A DNA stretch of 18,072 nt from Roseibacillus sp. (GTDB lineage Bacteria; Verrucomicrobiota; Verrucomicrobiae; Verrucomicrobiales; Akkermansiaceae): assembly GCA_002723015.1 (NCBI GenBank), contig PBNG01000007.1:67173-85244 (forward strand), written 5' to 3'. Below the pieces are notes generated by a model. It saw nothing but the letters and a program-made list of their open reading frames with translations. It ran no database searches and was not told where the DNA came from. Of the stretch, positions 16,701 through 18,072 are shown one piece after another (within the stretch, counting starts at the first letter, position 1; each line of letters opens with the position of its first letter). The position numbers were made by a program, and so were the translations under genes.

Positions 16701-16986
16701 ACACGTGGTTGGAGACCCACAGCTCCTGGCCGTCAGGCCGAAGGGCGAGGCTCACAGGGTCAACCCCCACCGAGATCCGCCTCACGATCTTACGACTCCG
16801 GCGATCAATTACATCAATCGTATCGGCAGGAGTATTTGCTACAAACACGTAGTCCCCGTTAATCAGAACCGGCATGGAGTGTGGACTCAGAAAGGAGGGA
16901 TGCCCTACCTTGGCCGCCACGGCTGCTGCCCCAATGGCGAGATAACTCGCCAGCATCAACGCATATACCGGGACTGGGATTCTCAT
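13759..16986 (-). CDS. YncE-like propeller / diheme cytochrome c / IPT-like / ankyrin fusion protein, secreted
   Basis: ATG at 16986 is chosen because it opens a clean signal peptide (MRIPVPVYALMLASYLAIG, to about residue 25); a TTG at 17028 is the alternative. The 1075-residue product has a YncE/lactonase-like seven-bladed propeller at about 35-435 (VFVANTPADTIDVIDRRS, LWVSNHVSDSVSVIDL, WVLNAVANTVSVLDF). A peroxidase-like cytochrome region at about 440-800 follows, with two heme sites, C457-A-S-C460-H461 and C619-G-D-C622-H623, separated by STMPVRGLRDTAPFHWDG. An IPT/TIG-like beta domain occupies about 837-900 (VDGRRVP, APGMHFLQVQNPEG). Ankyrin-like repeats occupy about 918-1071 (GMTPLSTAVFHGRMEIAKIL, GNTPLHLAAFLCREDMIEFL). 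It probably performs or relays electron transfer in the periplasm, but the substrate is unknown. Its 3' end lies 88 bases from the NHL gene and its 5' side faces a hairpin-rich spacer. Confidence 0.88.
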   Translation of the reverse strand: MRIPVPVYALMLASYLAIGAAAVAAKVGHPSFLSPHSMPVLINGDYVFVANTPADTIDVIDRRSRKIVRRISVGVDPVSLALRPDGQELWVSNHVSDSVSVIDLGGESATRFNVVATIQDFDSRTRGTRFDEPVGIAFASNEKAYVALSSENRIAVVNTRTRKVEKRLRITAQDPRAIVVRDGLLYVIPFESNNKTQLSGGYKVDGDLVTFNAHEHSIANNNVLSLGHVTDIVKHPRVPDRDLYVFDTKTDRLVRTVDTLGTLLYGLAVNSKGEVFIAQADARNHINGRAGTGKQGLAELGNRAFLNQITKVPVGAGASPEFYDLEPRPPRHPKRSEALATPYGIQVSGNDATLVVSAAGSDVVCVMDAATGSILGRVKVDSVPRGIALVEDENGSPTGAWVLNAVANTVSVLDFSDLSNPKLKSIIALEDPTHPEFKRGRIAFNKASASTTATFSCASCHPDGHTDQLLWVLETPVVTGGNQIMPRSTMPVRGLRDTAPFHWDGIPGDPYGGNNSANVRSHEAPNSDPEKPESATRHVIDGSLATTMLMVGMDTRNDEGKQGLLSAEERDDMAKFLLNVTYPPAQRRAFDNKLTERAEEGFRQFHIVGNQESRRMNVCGDCHRMPFLVSTNTPGSGMDAPTWRGAYDRFLILPQGRLNIIDFDFYRRVAEGGNSERAIWQFSWQGREEFDPVWEMVTEGSTGFSGSFARQVTLNRETAGEKMTLDLMDALEVSAREGGVILQCDGVEIREGRSRPLVLQYDGTSYFATGREGSNISREQLFKAAIAGTFVGTFTGRHGINDDYDHPQPALWTRGPLHAQVGRQRFPRLTDEQKTMVLGARHVRDGAAVIVDGRRVPAKVRTLRTDRISIELETLPAPGMHFLQVQNPEGLFSNDFIFHTGSSGDNPREARSDDPSRLRDALGEAIERGDLAAARRWIRAGAPTNARRHGDGGMTPLSTAVFHGRMEIAKILVEEHKVSVSYHNRDGNTPLHLAAFLCREDMIEFLLANGASLTKKNQRQEAAVDTVTGDWSSGLGQFYEGIIRGSNLDLDVGTIQKRRPEIAGMLRRKAAGNRR

Positions 16987-17072
16987 GATGGGTAAGAGGA
17001 ATACTCGGTGATTAACTTCAGGAAGCAATCAGTTCCGCACACCTCCGTCAAACGGCGTCCTCCCGACTGCCG

Positions 17073-17202
17073 CCTGCTTGCCTGAGAGGCGAAGCAGGGG
17101 TTTTCCAACCTCAGGGGCTGCCAGCAGGAGAGGACTGCCCCGCAACACGTGCCTGCCTCCATGATGCAGGATCGAACAGGCCTTTGCGAGGCACGTGCTT
17201 GC
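17073..17202 (-). other. Hairpin-rich spacer between repeat-protein gene and cytochrome-ankyrin gene
   Basis: Three inverted repeats are packed into this gap. The arms 17142-17153 and 17190-17202 form a 12-base-pair stem (CACGTGCC with GGCACGTG, then GCAA with TTGC around one bulged base) starting 10 bases after the stop of the gene at the right edge. GGGGC (17114-17118) pairs with GCCCC (17137-17141). CCTGCTT+GCCT (17073-17083) pairs with AGGC+AAGCAGG (17087-17098) over a 3-base loop with one bulged base. The first may be a terminator, although no U-run follows. The others would lie in the leader of the cytochrome gene if transcription begins upstream. No known riboswitch class was recognised. 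Confidence 0.45.
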
Positions 17203-17211
17203 AGAGGGGAC

Positions 17212-18072
17212 TTACTTGCCCTTCCCACCAAACATTTCTTCCTTCAGCTGCCCGAGCTTCTCCATGGCATCCTCCTTGGACATCTCTCCTTTCTTCACCT
17301 CAGCCCAGATCTCTTCTTCCATGGCACGGAACTTAGCGGCTCCCTCGTTGCCTTTCCCCTTTTTCTCCCCCCCGAACATTTCTTTCTTCAGCTGCCCGAG
17401 TTTCTCCATGGCATCCTCCTTGGACATCTGCCCTTTCTTCACCTCGGCCCAGATCTCTTCCTCCATGGCGCGGTACTTGGCAGCGCCCCCATTGTTTTTC
17501 CCCTTGCCTTCCGGCGCCTTCCCTTCGGCTTTCCCCCGGACCATTTTCTGCAATCCGGCGAGCCGCTTCGCCGCAACGTCTCTGGAAACTTTCCCCGCCT
17601 TCACGGCTTCCTTGATACTTGCCTCCCTGCGCTGGTATTCCTCAACCGTGAGTCCACGGCCGCCCTCCGGCTTCTCAGCATTCTGGGCTTTCCTCATTCC
17701 CGCGAGCCGCTTGCGCGCTTCTTCTTTCGAAATCTTCCCTGATTCAACGGCCTCCCTGATTCTCTTTTCGCCCCGAGCCGGCGTGTCGGCAGACTTCTCC
17801 GGTTTCGCCGCTTCCTTGCCAGCGACCATTTGCCGCATCTGAGCGAGGCGCTTCTCTGCGGCTTCCTTGGAGACCTTTCCTGCTTCCACGGCCTCTCTGA
17901 TCATTGCCTCCCCACGACGGTATTCCTCGGCACTCATCCTGCGACCACTCTCCGTTTTCTCAGAACTCTGGGCTTTCCTCATCCCCGCGAGCCGCTTGCG
18001 CGCCTCCTCCCTTGTGATCTTACCTGATTCAACCGCCTCCCGAATTCTCTTTTCGCCACGAGCCGGCGTATC
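17212..18072 (-). CDS. Tandem-repeat charged helical protein, 5' end outside the window
   Basis: The frame is open from the right edge to a TAA at 17212-17214, giving 286 residues of the C-terminal part. It consists almost wholly of repeats. Two 95-residue units (18072-17788 and 17787-17503) are followed by two 48-residue-period units (17487-17344 and 17343-17215). Each 95-residue unit contains two copies of a helix-turn-helix-like module of the form I-x-E-A-V-x-x-G-K-[IV]-[ST]-[KR]-[ED]-x-A-x-K-R-L, and the last two units each contain a variant (EEIWAEVKKG, MSKEDAMEKLGQLK). That makes six modules in view. Sequence is rich in Lys and Glu with low-complexity linkers (GKAEGKAPEGKGK). The module resembles SHOCT-like short helical domains but I cannot assign it. 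No signal peptide or catalytic motif can be seen because the start is missing. The function is unknown; a scaffold, nucleic-acid-binding or envelope-filament role is all inference. Confidence 0.8.
   Translation of the reverse strand, partial: DTPARGEKRIREAVESGKITREEARKRLAGMRKAQSSEKTESGRRMSAEEYRRGEAMIREAVEAGKVSKEAAEKRLAQMRQMVAGKEAAKPEKSADTPARGEKRIREAVESGKISKEEARKRLAGMRKAQNAEKPEGGRGLTVEEYQRREASIKEAVKAGKVSRDVAAKRLAGLQKMVRGKAEGKAPEGKGKNNGGAAKYRAMEEEIWAEVKKGQMSKEDAMEKLGQLKKEMFGGEKKGKGNEGAAKFRAMEEEIWAEVKKGEMSKEDAMEKLGQLKEEMFGGKGK
17215..17487 (-). repeat. Two tandem ~144-base direct repeats
   Basis: The copies are 17344-17487 and 17215-17343, and the second lacks the linker end. They are nearly identical in DNA sequence over most of their length (GAAK then RAMEEEIWAEVKKG in each), which points to a recent duplication inside the gene. 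Confidence 0.85.
17503..18072 (-). repeat. Two tandem 285-base direct repeats
   Basis: The copies are 17788-18072 and 17503-17787 and align without gaps at the protein level, both beginning DTPARGEKRIREAVESGKI. The first copy starts exactly at the window edge, so more copies may lie beyond it. By eye the first third is nearly identical and the rest has drifted. Confidence 0.85.

Noticed and set aside
17046..17051. TTGACG on the minus strand as a -35 for the cytochrome gene
   Set aside because: No acceptable -10 hexamer lies 16-18 bases downstream.
17149..17842. Two long plus-strand frames rich in Phe, Leu, Pro and Ser with internal repeats
   Set aside because: They are antisense shadows of the Lys/Glu-rich repeat protein and inherit its periodicity.
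17215..18072. Possible CRISPR-like array because of regular repeats
   Set aside because: The repeats are long, gap-free coding units in one open frame without unique spacers.

Overview
The window looks like a chromosomal segment from a member of the PVC group, most likely Verrucomicrobiota. The lineage call rests on protein families that are largely peculiar to that group. These are a Pirellula/Verrucomicrobium-type CxxCH heme-binding protein with a dehydrogenase-like propeller and HEAT repeats, the SGNH hydrolase that usually travels with it, a Tat-exported Gfo/Idh/MocA oxidoreductase, a PQQ-propeller/discoidin fusion, and an SHD1-domain protein. Coding regions are GC-rich, and Shine-Dalgarno sequences are weak or absent at several starts. 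No gene could be checked against a database, so every name rests on motifs read by eye.

Left part (1-1774): the 5' portion of a secreted Ig-like-domain protein on the minus strand runs off the left edge. It is followed by about 1.2 kb without a convincing gene (515-1697), less GC-rich by eye, holding short weak reading frames, one of which looks broken by in-frame stops. This stretch ends at a complete tRNA-Cys gene (minus strand, encoded CCA) with a hairpin directly behind it.

Middle part (1884-12604, plus strand): an SGNH hydrolase overlaps by 4 bases the CxxCH/HEAT protein, so these two are probably translationally coupled. After a 336-base gap come a Gfo/Idh/MocA-like oxidoreductase, a 1394-residue propeller/discoidin protein, and a small SHD1 protein 34 bases downstream. 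Most carry export signals, so this is probably cell-envelope machinery. Families of these types often occur in PVC polysaccharide or glycoside degradation regions, but no glycosidase or sulfatase is present here, so a substrate cannot be named.

Right part (12666-18072, minus strand): a six-bladed NHL-type propeller protein, a fusion of YncE-like propeller, diheme cytochrome, IPT-like domain and ankyrin repeats, and the 3' part of a highly repetitive charged helical protein that runs off the right edge. The two halves converge at about 12605-12665.

No mobile element, CRISPR array or complete defence system was found. The observations most worth following are the hierarchical tandem-repeat protein at the right edge, the unusual secreted cytochrome-ankyrin fusion, a TAACG inverted-repeat motif shared by two separate upstream regions, and a hairpin-rich spacer at 17073-17202. 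Four different secreted or envelope propeller proteins, two of them with c-type heme motifs, lie within about 14 kb.
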